This document shows positions 10,486 to 20,766 of a DNA stretch of 64,000 nt, piece by piece. Below the pieces are notes generated by a model that saw only the letters and a program-made list of their open reading frames with translations, had not been told where the DNA came from and made no database searches. Position 1 is the stretch's first letter. The number at the start of each line of letters is the position of its first letter. The position numbers and the translations under genes were made by a program. Source of the stretch: Paragorgia papillata (taxonomy: Eukaryota > Cnidaria > Anthozoa > Scleralcyonacea > Coralliidae); the NCBI GenBank assembly GCA_035771165.1, contig JAWNZC010000314.1, positions 6,970,001 to 7,034,000 of the forward strand, written 5' to 3'.

Positions 10486-11094
10486 ACACTGTTATTTTCA
10501 AGGAGTAATTTTAACTCCTCCCCTTTACTCCAATTTAGGGAAGTAAATTTTTGGGGGGGATATTCTAACTCTATTTTTAGAGTTATAATAACTCCTTCGG
10601 GGTAAATTATTTTTAGGGAGTAATTTGAACTCCCACACAATATCCGATGATCACACTGTTATTTTCAAGGAGTAATTTTAACTCCTCCCCTTTACTCCAA
10701 TTTAGGGAAGTAAATTTTTGGGGGGGATATTCTAACTCTATTTTTGGGGTTATAATAACTCCTTCGGGGTAAATTATTTTAGGGAGTAATTTGAACTCCC
10801 ATTTAGAGGAGTTAAAATTTTGACATATTTTGACTCCATTTTTCCGGAGTTAAATTAACTCTTTCGTAGGAGTATATTTTTAGAAGTTATTTTAACTTCC
10901 CCTACTTTAAGAGTAAAATTTTTTTCTCCATATTTTGACTTTATAAAGTATAAAGAATGGCAGAAATTCGGCAAGAAAATATATGACTTATCTTTCAATC
11001 GAAGTATTTTTTACTTCCAAAATTGGATAGTTTTGAACCTTTTTTATTAACTCCTGTTTGGGGAGTTAAAATTACTCCCTGAAAATAACAGTGT
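10486..11094. mobile_element. MITE, ACACTGTTATTTTCA termini with internal tandem palindromes
   Basis: Left terminus ACACTGTTATTTTCA plus GGAGTAATTTTAACTCC; right terminus GGAGTTAAAATTACTCC plus TGAAAATAACAGTGT. The interior repeats a GAGTTA/TAACTC palindromic module several times, including a second copy of the left terminus near 10652. A shortened copy (about 16425-16590) lies at the same place upstream of B2. It has no ORF. Confidence 0.85.
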
Positions 11095-11500
11095 ATGCAT
11101 ATTGTTTATCAACATACAACTTTCGTGCTTGTTGCAGTATCATAACGCATCTGTTGGCCTCGCTATAAGCCTGTCCTATTTAAAAGGCACTTCTAAAACG
11201 TGAACTTGCTTTATTGAAGAGAAGAGCATGACAGGAGCATTCACAAAAACAGTTTCAAGAGAATCCGACGTGTAGTCTTCGAGCTATGAACTCTTATAGT
11301 TAGCCATGATTATTTTATTTCGAGATAAATTTGTGTTCACGGTAATAAGAATGCCTTATGACGCACGGAAATGGACAATTATTAAATACGAACAAAAGAT
11401 TTTAGTAATACAGCAGTTTCAGGTGATTCGCGCCCACCGGATGTAAAAGTTCTTAGCGCCGAGGCTCTTAGGGATTCCATGCATAAACTGAGACTGAGAT
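11095..11500. other. B1 upstream region
   Basis: AT-rich sequence without an ORF. From about 11466 (GGGATTCCATGCATAAACTG) it is shared with the DNA upstream of B4, and in part B2, so it probably contains the B-I promoter and 5' UTR. Confidence 0.5.
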
Positions 11501-11508
11501 TATATAAG
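11501..11508 (+). promoter_or_regulatory. Possible TATA box of B1
   Basis: TATATAAG, 123 nt before the chosen ATG. The matching positions are GATTAAGTAAC in B2 and GATGAAGTAAC in B4, so the TATA form is private to B1 and may be coincidental. Confidence 0.35.
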
Positions 11509-11630
11509 TAACATACCCGGTTTCACTCCAGACGGCACAAAACACATATATCTACATCTGTACATCGAACAGGTTTGTTCTGAATGCTGATCGAGTGAAG
11601 TCGCGAGAGAGCATATTGACAGTTACAAAT

Positions 11631-12722
11631 ATGGGAATAATATCAAAAAGGTTTCAAAGACGTTACGAGAGATACAGAAGACAAGCAATGGTGGCAACTG
11701 CCGACCCACAAACAGCATTTGTATTAGGAATACAAACTCTTGATGATGTAGTCCGCATTCTGACCAAGACCAACATTAATAGTTCGACGTCTGCTTCCAA
11801 AGCAAAGCGAATTGTTAAGAGATTATCTTTGCTTATTCGCCACACACACGAATACCTGAGCAGAGCGTTACAAATGTGGCTAGAGGAAAATGCCAAGCTG
11901 TCTGAAGAAATCGAGAAAACAGTTGACGACATGGGCAAGATGAAACGAAATCTTTCTGAAAAAAAAATCAAAATCGAAGAGCTGAACCAAAATGTGAAGT
12001 CGCTAAACGATCAAATTGACAACAAAGAACAAGAATTGAGGGATGCTAATAGCTCATTGAATAGAGCAAATTACACATTGGCAGATTCTCAAGAACAATT
12101 GAGAAAGAAAAAACAAGAAGAAAAGACCACGGCTGCAGTCGTGCAGGGGTTGGCCATTAATATTATACCGATCCCTAGTTTAGGCTGGGCTGCTGCTTCA
12201 GCCATTATGAGTCTGACAGGGCTAAAAGACGCCGTCAAAGAAGCAGAGAAAAACGTCGACTCCGCTCGAGAAAATATCAAAGATTGTGAAAGCAAAATTT
12301 CACATAAGATAACAAGCCAAAAGGATCTTCGCCAACAGTTATCAGGGAAAAATACAGAGAAAGACGAAATGGAAGAGAGATTAGAAAAGATTGAAGAAAG
12401 CGTACGAGGCCTAAAAGAAAAACAGAAAAGTTTTCTAGAAGTGGGAGAGAAATTAAAAAATACCTGCCATTTCATGACAAAGATTTGGGGAAAGAGTAAC
12501 GTATTGAAAACAGAAACACAAGATCATGCCTACGCGTTGGAACCTTTGTTCACTCCTCTTAAAGAAATCGCAGAGATGTTTACATTTGAAGAGCAAAATA
12601 AAATGAAAATGACAACATTGCTGTCGAAAGATATCGACTTTGCAAGCATGTCTTTGAAAATGAAAGCTATATGTGAGAAGACAGATGACAAATCATTGGA
12701 AATTTTAGACGACTATATCTGA
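11631..12722 (+). CDS. Family B (subfamily I) hairpin coiled-coil protein B1
   Basis: 363 codons, no introns. I chose the ATG at 11631 (context AAATATGG), which is the first ATG in the frame; the frame is open upstream but offers only non-ATG starts. There is no signal peptide. Layout: basic amphipathic N-terminus (1-20), helical bundle (about 25-95), coiled coil (95-165), hydrophobic hairpin (about 166-199), second coiled coil (200-270), and a conserved C-terminal helical region containing NTCHFMTKIWGKSN (277-290) and YALEPLFTPLKEIAEMF. The B1 hairpin differs sharply from all other copies (GLAINIIPIPSLGW in place of GAAITPIPIVGW), while the flanking coiled coils are nearly identical. The arrangement is like that of alpha-helical pore-formers or ApoL-like proteins. 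Function is inferred only. A palindromic element follows 22 bp after the stop. Confidence 0.9.
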   Translation: MGIISKRFQRRYERYRRQAMVATADPQTAFVLGIQTLDDVVRILTKTNINSSTSASKAKRIVKRLSLLIRHTHEYLSRALQMWLEENAKLSEEIEKTVDDMGKMKRNLSEKKIKIEELNQNVKSLNDQIDNKEQELRDANSSLNRANYTLADSQEQLRKKKQEEKTTAAVVQGLAINIIPIPSLGWAAASAIMSLTGLKDAVKEAEKNVDSARENIKDCESKISHKITSQKDLRQQLSGKNTEKDEMEERLEKIEESVRGLKEKQKSFLEVGEKLKNTCHFMTKIWGKSNVLKTETQDHAYALEPLFTPLKEIAEMFTFEEQNKMKMTTLLSKDIDFASMSLKMKAICEKTDDKSLEILDDYI

Positions 12723-12744
12723 AAAAGTATATACCGTATTATCG

Positions 12745-12945
12745 AAATATAGTAAGGTTAGATATACTGCCGAAACAGAGAACGTATATATAGGAGTCTA
12801 ACGTTTCGAGCGAAGGCCCTTCGTCAGAGAGAAACGTACACTCTTTACGTTCTCTCTGACGAAGGGCCTTCGCTCGAAACGTTGGACTCCCACGTTCTCT
12901 GTTTCGGCAGTAATATCTAACCTTACTATATTTCGATTGTTGTTT
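12745..12945. mobile_element. Palindromic element in the B1 3' flank with hammerhead-like motifs
   Basis: A near-perfect inverted repeat of about 95-bp arms: CGAAATATAGTAAGGTTAG on the left is mirrored on the right. Each arm contains CTGACGA-A-GGGC-CTTC-GCTC-GAAACG, which has the hammerhead core order (CUGANGA, hairpin, GAAA) but an extra A before stem II and no good stem I or III. It lies in the probable 3' UTR of B1 and, identically, of B2 (18029-18225). B3, B4 and B5 lack it and keep the uninterrupted CCGTATTATGATGGCC sequence, which marks the insertion site. Confidence 0.8.
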
Positions 12946-13016
12946 CTACACTGCCTACGCAGCACGCTACTTTTATTATACCGTATTATATATAATATGG
13001 TATAATAAAATACGGA

Positions 13017-13103
<87 letters not shown>

Positions 13104-13195
13104 AAGCTATATGGTATTGAGCACTATATCTATCTATATGGTATTGAGCACTCTCTAACATTTCGTGAACCATAACTCACTTATATATATATATA
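12946..13195. repeat. Short hairpin, AATAAA and TA microsatellite
   Basis: TTATTATACCGTATTATATATAA hairpin at 12975-13009 with AATAAA at 13004-13009, a candidate B1 poly(A) signal. Then (TA)n at 13021-13100, and a GGTATTGAGCACTCTC / ACATTTCGTGAACC fragment also found near 4050. Confidence 0.7.
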
Positions 13196-13634
13196 TAAGT
13201 ACACTCGATTCATTTATATATGAAAACAATTTAGATAAAATAATTCAAAACTATAATATCATTAGCTTTCATTGAGGTATATACAAACGTTTTAAAGACT
13301 GTGAACATAGAAATTATCTAGTCACCTTTACGATCCTGGCGAACCAAGAACATTCAAGTCCTTATGTGTTAAATGCCATTCATCTCGACCAAAATCTAGC
13401 TTATTGGAAAGATCGTGTTGCTAGGACACTTGACTCACTGTAACTTTTATTGTTATAGTTATTATTATATTATTATTATTATCATTGTTTTTGTTATTTT
13501 TATTATTATTATTATTACCTCCGCCAGGAGGTTATGTTTTTACCCCGTTCTGTTTGTTTGTCTGTCTGTCGCCAGGATATCTCAAAAAGTATTGCACCGA
13601 TTTTCATGAAAGTTTGCAGAAGGGTTGGCCATGG
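13196..13634. repeat. Conserved 3'-flank block shared by B1, B2 and B4
   Basis: Starts AGTACACTCGATTCATTTATATATG. It contains TTATTGGAAAGATCGTGTTGC, ATT-repeats, and the motif ACCTCCGCCAGGAGGTTATG followed by a GTTTGTCTGTCTGTC run and GCCAGGATATCTCAAAAAGT. The same block recurs at 18562-18990 and 54343-54770, and the CCTCCGCCAGGAGG motif alone recurs inverted at 37592-37619. No credible coding frame. Confidence 0.85.
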
Positions 13635-13892
13635 AATATTAGAGATGTTTAAAAAGAAAACGAGCCATCCCGCTAACCAGGCTAGCTCACGAGACCAACA
13701 CATGCATGTATGAATAAAATGCTTGATTGCACTCGTACCAAAATTATGCAAAAATATTTGAATAAAATAAGGATAATAAGCGCAATCAAGCATTTCTTCT
13801 ACACGGAGAATCTTGCGCTCAGATTTTTATTAATTTCTCATCCAAATTTTGACTAAATTCAACCAAAATTTAATGGATTGGTCGTTGGTCTA
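13635..13892. other. Segment inverted relative to B2 and B4 units
   Basis: From AATATTAGAGATGTTT to ATTGGTCGTTGGTCTA. The same about 255 bp reads in the opposite direction at 18985-19240 (B2 unit), and its edge in the B4 unit (54770-54825) agrees with B2. So B1 carries the derived inversion. The segment contains an inverted pair AATGCTTGATTGC / GCAATCAAGCATT. Confidence 0.8.
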
Positions 13893-14983
13893 CATGTATG
13901 TTATAAATATATTCATTAATAAAAACAGATTTATTTTTTATTATTTTTTTTCGTAAATGCAACACTGATGCGAATATTGTAAGGTATTTGTGATAGTCGT
14001 GGATGTGAATGTTCGTATTTGTCGGAAATCGTAGAGATAGGAATGATTTTAGATGAGAAAATAGAACGAAAAGTTTATGTAAATCAGAAAGATTTTGTAT
14101 AAATATTTGCAACACCTGATTAAGCGTTTATTTCTGTTCAGTTTTCTTCATGAATTTATAATACAAATTATAATAGAGCCATTTAAATGGGAGAAGTCGC
14201 AGCCGACGCCTCTTAAGTAAGTCGCAAACATGGAGAAAGAGAAGCCAATACCGGTTGTACCCACACTCGTATAAATTTATTGACTGAAAACGGTCAATTT
14301 CTAATAATTCGCGACTTTTTTCGGACTAGCTTTCAATCCCTGTTCTTATTTTAGTCGCGACTTACTTTATGGTCACGAACAAATTGACCATTTATACGAG
14401 TGTGTTCAGGACTTAAATAAGACGCGTCTTAATCAAGCAGCGACTTATTTTCTCCCGTTTAAATGGCCCTATATTGTGTCAACGATTTCTCGTCAATGTT
14501 CAGTTCCTTAAAGTGCCACTAACCCCAAACATTTTATGGTTTAGATTAAAAGCACCCTTAAGATTATGAAGAATGGCGTTGAAAGTTTGGCGATATCGAT
14601 TTTTGTTTTTAAGTTATCAGGGTTTTTGTAATATGCAAATAAGGCATGTGATGACGTAAGATAAGAAAACAGAATTGTGGAAGATTTTATATCGTGTATA
14701 TCTTTAAAGTTATACATCGAAATTTCTCAAAACTTTGCACATATATACAGACCACCTAACTAAGAAAGATAATTTGAGTTATTTAGCTGTCATGGCGACC
14801 GATTTGTTTCCAGACATCTAAGTTCAGGCTCAAAAAATCTTTGTTTCTGCCATAGCAGAGTTTACTACAACTTCAGACTTTAGTATAAGATTAGTTAAGT
14901 TTGTAGAATAGCATATACAGTGAAAAGATGGTAAACTGTAGAGAATAGTTTGCTGGGTAAAAACTAGAGTACTGACTCAGTTT
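13893..14983. other. Intergenic with a foldback MITE
   Basis: 14174-14471 is a foldback element: CCATTTAAATGGGAGAA at the left mirrors TTCTCCCGTTTAAATGG at the right, with inner arms ACTCGTATAAATTTATTGAC and its inverse. At 14511 a sequence starting AAAGTGCCACTAACCCC looks like one end of a MITE family related to that at 42780. No gene. Confidence 0.7.
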
Positions 14984-16220
14984 AGATAGCGTAGCAAATG
15001 GTAAACGCCAAGAATATATACGTTTTCGAGCGAAGCCCTTCATTATAATCAGTTTGAGCTATCTACTCAGCCTCTCTCTCGAACGTCAGCATCCGTCAGT
15101 TTTCACTCATGGTCGTCAAGGGAAGACTCCAGCAAAGTGGGAAGTAATTAGTATTAAATGATTACTTAATAGTAATCATTATACTTCTGATGAACGGCAT
15201 ACTAAACAAGAATGAAAGTTTTATATCAATAATAAACTTATAGTGATGCATTATATCCCCTTTTTAAACTTGCTCATGAGTCTAGCATTAGTAGCATATG
15301 ATTGCAGCAGTGTAGTGTTATGGTATCTTCTCATCTGAACAAGACGGAGAATGTTTAGTAGTTGTGTAACTAAATGGTAGACTTTGTTGAAAGGTTGGAA
15401 CTTCTGGCTGTTTTGTTACTGTTCATTTGTTGTTATTAGTTGGTAATTCATCAGACAATAAATAAATGATTATTTTTTATTTAATTTACATTATGAACAA
15501 GTTATATATAAAACAAATTGCATGACGAAGATGCAAAGATGCACTAAAAATGTATTTCTGCCGCAACCTATATTCGCAGTCATCTTATAACCAGTCAGTG
15601 CAACCTAAAATAAACACAGCTAAAACCATATATATACATGTATATGCTGTGTACGAAAACCTAAACTGCTAAAAGTTCTATTTCTGACTGCAACCGATTC
15701 GCAGTCACCCCTTTCACTCACTCCCACTCCCAAAAGCAACATTTGTATTAGAAAAGGTCACGACTAACTCACTATTATATTAGATATTTGAAGCTAGTTT
15801 AATGACTTTCAAAACGTCCCAATACTGCTAAAATGGTTGTAGTGTCAGTATCGAAGTCAATCTTCAATCAGTTCTTATATTTTGGTAAGTTGACCTCGCC
15901 CTGACGACGTCAAGATCAAACTTACCAGCAATGTATTTCTGCAATGTCTTTCCTCAGTATATCTTCAGATCTTCTTCACAAGTGGAAAACTATTAAAACT
16001 TACTCTCTCTTTTTATCCGGAAATTGCGCGGTGTGATATACCTTCAAAGAAAAGACCGACACGCATGTGCTTAGATCGATCCGAGCCCCATCGATATTTA
16101 ATTGAGCAGCAACAGTTTGTTAGAATAAAGAAAGCACAAGAGAACAAGAACAAGCCACAAGCACAAGAGCTGTACAAAAGAGAAAACAAAGGTTCTTTTG
16201 TCTCGTGCTTGCATGTGCTT
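14984..16220. repeat. Upstream flank of B2, copy of 7957-9300
   Basis: Second copy of the local tandem duplication flank, with small deletions and a TATATACATG insertion. At 15029-15050 it carries a decayed CGAGCGAAGCCCTTCAT motif. No gene. Confidence 0.85.
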
Positions 16221-16921
16221 ATAAATCATACGGCGAATGTTATACCAGTGCATGCAATTATTTGTTTATATACTGAATGTATTAAACTATTTTATATGTG
16301 GAAGAGTTAAACTGACTCGTTCCAAGATTTATTACCATGTCTTATGCAGTTTGCCGCAAATATAACTCATTCAAATCTGAGAACTTTTTCATATATTTTA
16401 TGGTGGACACAATATACGATGATCAAACTGTTATTTTCAAGGAGTAATTTTAACTCCTCCCCTTTACTCCAATTTAGGGAAGTAAATTTTGGGGGATATT
16501 CTAACTCTATTTTTGGAGTTATAATAACTCCTTCGGGGTAAATTATTTTTAGGGAGTAATTTGAACTCCCATTTAGAGGAGTTACTCCCAGAAAGAGGCT
16601 AGAAACCAATAAATTTCGTGGCGCTCAATCTAGAGTCTACAAAGTTAAACCCCAAATTATGTTGTTACACAGTGGTTCCTAAACTGGCTATACGGGCATG
16701 CTGGCGCATTTTGACTCAGAATTAGAAAAGCCAAATTTATCCTCCTCCTCTTTCCAATTTGTCTCTTCCTCCCCCGCTCTTCCCCTGCTACGCAGGCTGC
16801 ATAAACTGAGAGATTAAGTAACACATCCGGTTTCACTCCAGACGTGATCTGTACATCGAACAGGTTTGTTCTGAATGCTGATCGAGTGAAGTCGCGAGAG
16901 AACATATTGACAGTTACAAAT
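16221..16921. other. B2 upstream region
   Basis: Contains a shortened copy (about 16425-16590) of the ACTGTTATTTTCA MITE found upstream of B1, then unique sequence, then the shared B-I 5' flank (CATCGAACAGGTTTGTTCTG and on) from about 16795. No TATA box is visible. The frame upstream of the B2 ATG is open but lacks another ATG. Confidence 0.6.
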
Positions 16922-18007
16922 ATGGGAATAATATCAACATGGTTTCAAAGACGTTACGAGAGATACAGAAGACAAGCACTGGTGGCAACTGCCGACCCAC
17001 AAACAGCATTTGTATTAGGAATACAAACTCTTGATGATGTAGTCCGCATTCTGACCAAGACCAACATTAATAGTTCGACGTCTGCTTCCAAAGCAAAGCG
17101 AATTGTTAAGAGATTATCTTTGCTTATTCGCCACATACACGAATACCTGAGCAGAGCGTTACAAATGTGGCTAGAGGAAAATGCCAAGCTGTCTGAAGAA
17201 ATCGAGAAAACAGTTGACGACATGGGCAAGATGAAACGAAATCTTTCTGAGAAAAAAATCAAAATCGAAGAGCTGAACCAAAATGTGAAGTCGCTAAACG
17301 ATCAAATTGACAAGAAAGAACAAGAATTGAGGGATGCTAAAAGCTCATTGAATAGAGCAAATGACACATTGGCAGATTCTCAAGAACAATTGAGAAAGAA
17401 AAAACAAGAACAAATGACCGTGGCTATAGTGGGGGCGGCCATTACGCCGATTCCTATAGTAGGCTGGATTGCTGGTCCAGTCATGGTCATTGTGAGTCTG
17501 ACAGCGCTAAAAGACGCCGTCAAAGAAGCAGAGAAAAACGTCGACTCCGCTCGAGAAAATATCAAAGATTGTGAAAGCAAAATTTCACATAAGAAAACAA
17601 GCCAAAATGATCTTCGCCAACAGTTGTCAAGGAAAAATACAGAGAAAGACGAAATGGAAGAAAGATTAGAAAAGATTGAAGAAAGCGCACGAGGCCTAAA
17701 AGAAAAACAGAAAAGTTTTCTAGAAGTGGGAGAGAAATTAAAAAATACCTGCCATTTCATGACAAAGATTTGGGGAAAGAGTAACGTATTGAAAACAGAA
17801 ACACAAGATCATGCCTACGCGTTGGAACCTTTGTTCACTCCTCTTAAAGAAATCGCAGAGATGTTTACATTTGAAGAGCAAAATAAACTGAAAATGACAA
17901 CATTGCTGTCGAAAGATATCGACTTTGCAAGCATGTCTTTGAAAATGAAAGCTTTAAGTGAGAAGACAGATGATAAATCATTGGAAATTTTAGACGACTA
18001 TATCTGA
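16922..18007 (+). CDS. Family B (subfamily I) hairpin coiled-coil protein B2
   Basis: 361 codons from the ATG at 16922, no introns, no signal peptide. It is near-identical to B1 over the N-terminal bundle, both coiled coils and the C-terminal region, but the hydrophobic hairpin (about residues 166-198) is the common type with GAAITPIPIVGWIAGP, shared with B4. B1 and B2 arose by a local tandem duplication that includes several kilobases of 5' flank and the palindromic 3' element. Membrane insertion through the hairpin is inferred from hydrophobicity and the flanking antiparallel coiled coils. Cellular location and partners are unknown. Confidence 0.9.
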   Translation: MGIISTWFQRRYERYRRQALVATADPQTAFVLGIQTLDDVVRILTKTNINSSTSASKAKRIVKRLSLLIRHIHEYLSRALQMWLEENAKLSEEIEKTVDDMGKMKRNLSEKKIKIEELNQNVKSLNDQIDKKEQELRDAKSSLNRANDTLADSQEQLRKKKQEQMTVAIVGAAITPIPIVGWIAGPVMVIVSLTALKDAVKEAEKNVDSARENIKDCESKISHKKTSQNDLRQQLSRKNTEKDEMEERLEKIEESARGLKEKQKSFLEVGEKLKNTCHFMTKIWGKSNVLKTETQDHAYALEPLFTPLKEIAEMFTFEEQNKLKMTTLLSKDIDFASMSLKMKALSEKTDDKSLEILDDYI

Positions 18008-18028
18008 AAAAGTATATACCGTATTATC

Positions 18029-18225
18029 GAAATATAGTAAGGTTAGATATACTGCCGAAACAGAGAACGTATATATAGGAGTCTAACGTTTCGAGCGAAG
18101 GCCCTTCGTCAGAGAGAAACGTACACTCTTTACGTTTCTCTCTGACGAAGGGCCTTCGCTCGAAACGTTGGACTCCTACGTTCTCTGTTTCGGCAGTATA
18201 TCTAACCTTACTATATTTCGATTGT
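18029..18225. mobile_element. Palindromic element in the B2 3' flank
   Basis: Same inverted repeat as at 12745-12945, again 22 bp after the stop codon, with the two hammerhead-like CTGACGAAGGGC...GCTCGAAACG motifs. It is followed by the same short hairpin and AATAAA (about 18288). Confidence 0.8.
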
Positions 18226-18331
18226 TGTTTCTACACTGCCTACGCAGCACGCTACTTTTATTATACCGTATTATATATAATACGGTATAATAAAATACGG
18301 ACACTAACTATATATATATATATATATATAT

Positions 18332-18541
18332 AGTTCAATCTACAGACACGGTGTTTCGCTGTACAACAGCTCATCAGTGTAGCTTGGAACAATCTGAATG
18401 AACTTCACCAATTACTCATACACATGCGATCGTCGGTGACAACCGCATGTGGGACAGCATCGGTGAAGCACATTCAGATAGCGCGAAGTGCGCATGGGCC
18501 CAGTGAAGTGCTCAAACTTCCACAAGGGTAGTGAGCGTTGC
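18332..18541 (-). mobile_element. Short hammerhead-bearing repeat, copy 3 (inverted)
   Basis: Inverted copy of the 3703-3911 repeat, bounded by (TA)n on both sides (18308-18331 and 18541-18558). It sits exactly where the B1 unit has a long TA tract (13021-13100), so it was gained or lost after the B1/B2 duplication. Confidence 0.75.
18340..18382 (-). ncRNA. Hammerhead ribozyme (copy 3)
   Basis: On the minus strand: CTACA / CTGATGA / GCTG-TTGTA-CAGC / GAAA / short stem III / GTC / TGTAG. Every core base and all three helices are kept, as in the copies at 3858 and 4357. Confidence 0.85.
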
Positions 18542-18561
18542 ATATATATATATATAATATA

Positions 18562-19240
18562 TATAAGTACACTCGATTCATTTATATATGAAAACAATTT
18601 AGATAAAATAATTCAAAACTATAATATCATTAGCTTTCATTGAGGTATATACAAACGCTTTAAAGACTGTGAACATAGAAATTATCTAGTCACCTTTACG
18701 ATCCTGGCAATCCAAGAACGTTCAAGTCCTTATGTGTTAAATGCCATTCATCTCGACCAATATCTAGCTTATTGGAAAGATCGTGTTGCTAGGACACTTG
18801 ACTCACTGTAACTTTTATTGTTATAGTTATTGTTATATTATTATTATTATGATTGTTTTTGTTATTATTATTACCTCCGCCAGGAGGTTATGTTTTTACC
18901 CCGTTCTGTTTGTTTGTTTGTCTGTCTGTCGCCAGGATATCTCAAAAAGTATTGCACCGATTTTCATGAAAGTTTGCAGAAGGGTTGAGCATAGACCATT
19001 AAATTTTGGTTGAATTTAGTCTAAATTTGGATGAGAAATTAATAAAAATCTGAGCGCAAGATTCTCCGTGTAGAAGAAATGCTTGATTGCGCTTATTATC
19101 CTTATTTTATTCAAATATTTTTGCATAATTTTGGTACGAGTGCAATCAAGCATTTTATTCATACATGCATGTTGGTCTCGTGAGCTAGCCTGGTTAGCGG
19201 GATGGCTCGTTTTCTTTTTAAACATCTCTAATATTGTATG
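18562..19240. repeat. Conserved 3'-flank block of B2
   Basis: Copy of 13196-13634 followed by the segment that is inverted in the B1 unit. No gene. Confidence 0.85.
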
Positions 19241-19286
19241 TTATAAATATATTCATTAATAATAACGTAATTCGTAACCCCAAATG

Positions 19287-19372
19287 GCAATAATTAAAAA
19301 ATATAAAAACAACTGCCATTTTGTAACCTATGGCAAACAAAATGGCAGTTGTTTTTATATTTTTTATTATTT
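19287..19372. repeat. Foldback palindrome
   Basis: AATATAAAAACAACTGCCATTTTG and its inverse flank a 15-bp loop. Absent from the B1 and B4 flanks. Confidence 0.8.
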
Positions 19373-19522
19373 CCCTATTAGCTAAAGTCTTGAAGTTTTT
19401 ATACCAAATAGCATTTTGCAATAGCTTCAGTTTCATATACAGCCCAACGTTCAGCGTTAAGTATTTCAGCTCAAAACTCAGAAAAACTAACATTTAAAGA
19501 TTTTTGGCTTTATCCATTCATA

Positions 19523-19992
19523 GGTAGATAGATAGATAGATATTTAATAAATTTCTCCCCTAAAAGGGGCTTTTCAGAAATTGTTTACAAATTTTAAAAT
19601 TTGAAACTATGTAGTGTTTACAAATTAAGATAACAAAAAGAAACAAGTAAGTTACAAAGCTATTTTTGACAATGTACAGTACAAACATTAAGTTAAATGG
19701 TGACGTGTTAAAAGTTTTCTTTGGCAACCAAGAGTTTCTTAAGTGCTGTCTTAAATATTTGAAGGGAAGAGCTATCTTTTAGGTCTTTATCTAAGTTTTT
19801 CCAGATATTGACAGCTCTATAGGCAAACGATCGCTGGCCAGTTGCAGTTTTATTGAATGGTATCTGTAGAGAGTCACATTTACGAGTACTGCGGTTGTGG
19901 ATTGATGACCTTTTCTTCAATTTACTACACAGATAGTCGGGTGCGAGGTTATTTATGCACTTGTAGGTCATAACAGCGTCTCTGAAGTACAT
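19523..19992 (-). pseudogene. 5'-truncated non-LTR retrotransposon 3' end
   Basis: The minus-strand frame 19708-19992 encodes the C-terminal tail typical of L2/CR1-like ORF2 proteins: YKCINNLAPDYLCSKL, then RSFAYRAVNIWKNLD and FKTALKKLL. It is followed on that strand by a short 3' UTR and ends in an (ATCT)n tail at 19523-19541, the usual 3' microsatellite of these elements. Only the last 94 codons remain. Confidence 0.8.
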
Positions 19993-20331
19993 AGGGCCTC
20001 ACTTATGGAGTTAGCGTTCCAGTTTACTTACAGTTCAACGGGCCAAACTCATGAAAACATTCTACAGTAAAAATACTACAACCGACCTATTAGTCAGTCC
20101 GGCCTGAGTTCCAGCCGGCCTCGTGTAAACACCTCCTTATACATGCATTTCATGCAATCCTATATAGAAGGATTTCACTTGAATTACAGAGGAGAGAAAG
20201 TCTGATTAAAATGCGCATAAAAGAATATTCAAATTAGTCGCCATTTGCCTTTGAATTAAGCCAGTTATTCATCTAAAAACTATGGCTATGAACGATGTCT
20301 TTCCCGTCCACGTGAATTTGAAAGTTCAGAT
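19993..20331. other. Intergenic, no gene seen
   Basis: Contains a short motif CAGTCCGGCCTGAGTTCCAGCC resembling ends of foldback elements. Nothing else recognised. Confidence 0.5.
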
Positions 20332-20678
20332 TTCCTAGTAGCACTCCATGGGTGTTCTCCGCGTAAAGGCAAAGTTTAAATTTCTTGGTACAACCTAAAC
20401 ACAGCTGGGTCTCCCGTGGGGCTTCCCCGTACTGACGCAAACTTCAAATTTCTTGGGATATACCTAAACATTATATCTGGGTCTCCCATGCGGGTCTTCC
20501 CGTAAACGCAAACTTCAAATTTCTTGGTAACCCTAATCTAGTGGGGTCATTTCCCATTGATAAAGCCAAAAATCTATTTAAATCAATGGCGTAATTTTAG
20601 AACACCGCCTTAAAAGTGCAGAATTCTTAGTAACTCTAAATGGATCTTCCCCTTTTAAAACGAAAGTTACAGCAGGCA

Positions 20679-20686
20679 TATATAAA
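20679..20686 (+). promoter_or_regulatory. TATA box of B3
   Basis: TATATAAA, 81 nt before the ATG and conserved at 57734-57741 upstream of B5. Initiation about 30 nt downstream would leave a 5' UTR of roughly 50 nt. Confidence 0.6.
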
Positions 20687-20766
20687 CAAATAGTGTTTCT
20701 GGTGCTCATCGAGTAGTCTAACGAGTACCCCTGTGAACCAGAGAGCTCACATTCAAGTGGAAAACT

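Noticed and set aside
12745..12945. A rho-independent-style terminator downstream of B1
   Set aside because: The hairpin is about 95 bp per arm, is an insertion absent from B3-B5, and the genome is eukaryotic.
16844..16921. N-terminal extensions of B1, B2 and B4 upstream of the chosen ATG
   Set aside because: The upstream frame is open but starts only at GTG or TTG in B1 and B2; the sequence behaves like a shared 5' UTR. B4 has earlier ATGs, so a longer B4 isoform is not excluded.
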